A stretch of DNA of 64,000 nt, from the NCBI GenBank assembly GCA_001874255.1, contig MPDC01000022.1:1-64000 (forward strand), in the 5' to 3' direction. Below the pieces are notes generated by a model, which saw nothing but the letters and a program-made list of their open reading frames with translations, made no database searches and was not told the origin of the DNA. This DNA is from Alphaproteobacteria bacterium MedPE-SWcel (GTDB taxonomy: Bacteria; Pseudomonadota; Alphaproteobacteria; Rhodobacterales; Rhodobacteraceae). Made by a program: the position numbers and the translations under genes. Positions 63,202-64,000 of the stretch are shown piece after piece. The first letter of the stretch is position 1. Each line of letters opens with the position of its first letter.

Positions 63202-64000
63202 ATGGCACAGGTAACCCTGGACCGTGTCCGCAAGACCTACCCCAATGGCCACGACGCCGTGCATCCCTGCAGTGTCGAAATCCCCGACGGCGAGCTGGTC
63301 GTGCTGGTCGGCCCGTCGGGCTGCGGCAAATCCACCTTGTTGCGGATGATCGCCGGGCTTGAGGACATCACCGATGGCGCGCTGTCCATCGGCACCGAAG
63401 TCGTGAATGATCGCGACCCCGCAGACCGCAATATCGCGATGGTCTTTCAGAACTACGCGCTCTACCCCCATATGAGCGTGGCAAAGAACATGGGCTACGG
63501 GCTGAAGAACCGTGGTGCCTCCAAATCCGAGATCGAAGCCAAGGTACAGGAGGCCGCGCGCATCCTGAACCTTGGCGACTACCTTGACCGCCGCCCCAGC
63601 CAGCTGTCGGGCGGTCAGCGTCAGCGCGTGGCCATGGGGCGGGCGATCGTGCGCGATCCGGAGCTGTTTCTGTTCGACGAGCCGCTGTCGAACCTCGATG
63701 CCAAGCTTCGCAACCAGATGCGGATCGAAATCCGCGCGCTGCAGCAGCGCCTTGGCGTCACCTCGGTCTATGTGACCCACGATCAGGTCGAAGCGATGAC
63801 GATGGCCGATCGCATCATTGTCCTGAACGAGGGCCGCGTGGAACAGATCGGGACGCCGACCGAGATCTACGAACATCCCGCCTCGACCTTTGTCGCCGGG
63901 TTCATGGGGGCTCCTCCGATGAACCTGATGCTGGCGCAGATCGCCAATGGCGGGCTGATGCTGGGCGGCGACACCCGTCTGCCCTTCGCCGCACCCGCCG
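63202..64000 (+). CDS. ugpC: Glycerol-3-phosphate ABC ATPase UgpC (partial, runs off window)
   Basis: The first 266 codons of an ABC ATPase that continues beyond the window end. Walker [11 protein letters not shown]-loop [20 protein letters not shown], signature [16 protein letters not shown], Walker [17 protein letters not shown] and switch [15 protein letters not shown] are intact. The C-terminal regulatory TOBE region starts near residue 235 ([15 protein letters not shown]). The MalK/UgpC family has about 350-370 residues, so roughly 90-100 are missing. GGAATAG precedes the ATG. Confidence 0.92.
   Translation, partial: MAQVTLDRVRKTYPNGHDAVHPCSVEIPDGELVVLVGPSGCGKSTLLRMIAGLEDITDGALSIGTEVVNDRDPADRNIAMVFQNYALYPHMSVAKNMGYGLKNRGASKSEIEAKVQEAARILNLGDYLDRRPSQLSGGQRQRVAMGRAIVRDPELFLFDEPLSNLDAKLRNQMRIEIRALQQRLGVTSVYVTHDQVEAMTMADRIIVLNEGRVEQIGTPTEIYEHPASTFVAGFMGAPPMNLMLAQIANGGLMLGGDTRLPFAAPA

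Overview
The window is a chromosomal segment of an alphaproteobacterium, almost certainly a member of the Rhodobacteraceae (Roseobacter group). This rests on protein content and style: ChpT phosphotransferase, OlsBA ornithine-lipid enzymes, a ribosomal protein L21 with a helix-hairpin-helix extension, a phoR-pstSCAB-phoUB block with long PstA and PstC, IalB and DUF3553 proteins, and a methyltetrahydrofolate/MetF/'virulence factor' locus. Most of the DNA is ordinary housekeeping or transport gene space. The only mobile-element trace is an IS30-type transposase fragment at the left edge, next to an AT-rich gene-free stretch.

Layout. 1-0.7 kb: IS30 remnant and AT-rich spacer. 0.7-3 kb: glutaryl-CoA dehydrogenase with a divergent LysR regulator. 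3-10.7 kb: phosphate block (phoR, pstS-C-A-B, phoU, phoB, all minus strand) with tandem Pho boxes before pstS. 10.7-14 kb: Cys/Met PLP enzyme, gamma carbonic anhydrase, gmk, yicC. 14.2-18 kb: PAS protein with a CtrA-like site, class II DAHP synthase, GlxA-type regulator. 18.2-23.3 kb: Liv-type ABC importer. 23.4-26.2 kb: HerA-like ATPase, a gene-free interval with two candidate small RNAs, and an IalB protein. 26.3-31.5 kb: a four-gene minus-strand set (L,D-transpeptidase, LpxD-like acyltransferase, acyl carrier protein, ketoacyl synthase) and a divergent Tat-dependent YcbK-like protein. 31.7-34.9 kb: tRNA-Arg(CCG), crotonase, phosphotransferase, nitronate monooxygenase. 35-36.3 kb: aroQ overlapped by a LuxR solo. 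36.8-38.5 kb: rpsB-tsf. 38.7-41.2 kb: olsBA, DUF3553, chpT. 41.3-46.6 kb: proA, proB, obgE, GNAT, rpmA, rplU. 46.8-50.4 kb: exported DUF2059-like protein, tRNA-Ser(CGA), folate/methyl-transfer genes. 50.8-54.4 kb: Ppx/GppA, RlmE, BrkB-like protein, K+ channel. 54.5-59.7 kb: LolD/FtsX/AttH-type export set and a TAXI binding protein. 60-64 kb: ugpBAEC, with ugpC cut by the window end.

Themes. Phosphorus economy recurs: Pho two-component system and Pst importer, Ugp glycerol-3-phosphate importer with a possible weak Pho box, phosphate-free ornithine-lipid synthesis, and a Ppx/GppA phosphatase. The envelope is a second theme. All three ABC import loci have a stem-loop directly after the binding-protein gene, a likely means of making binding protein in excess.

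I did not find a clear new defence or mobile system. The least explained items are the two candidate small RNAs at 25.0-25.3 kb, the cell-wall/acyl operon at 26.3-30.6 kb, and the repeat-rich spacer at 36.3-36.8 kb. All assignments come from reading the sequence; no database search was run.
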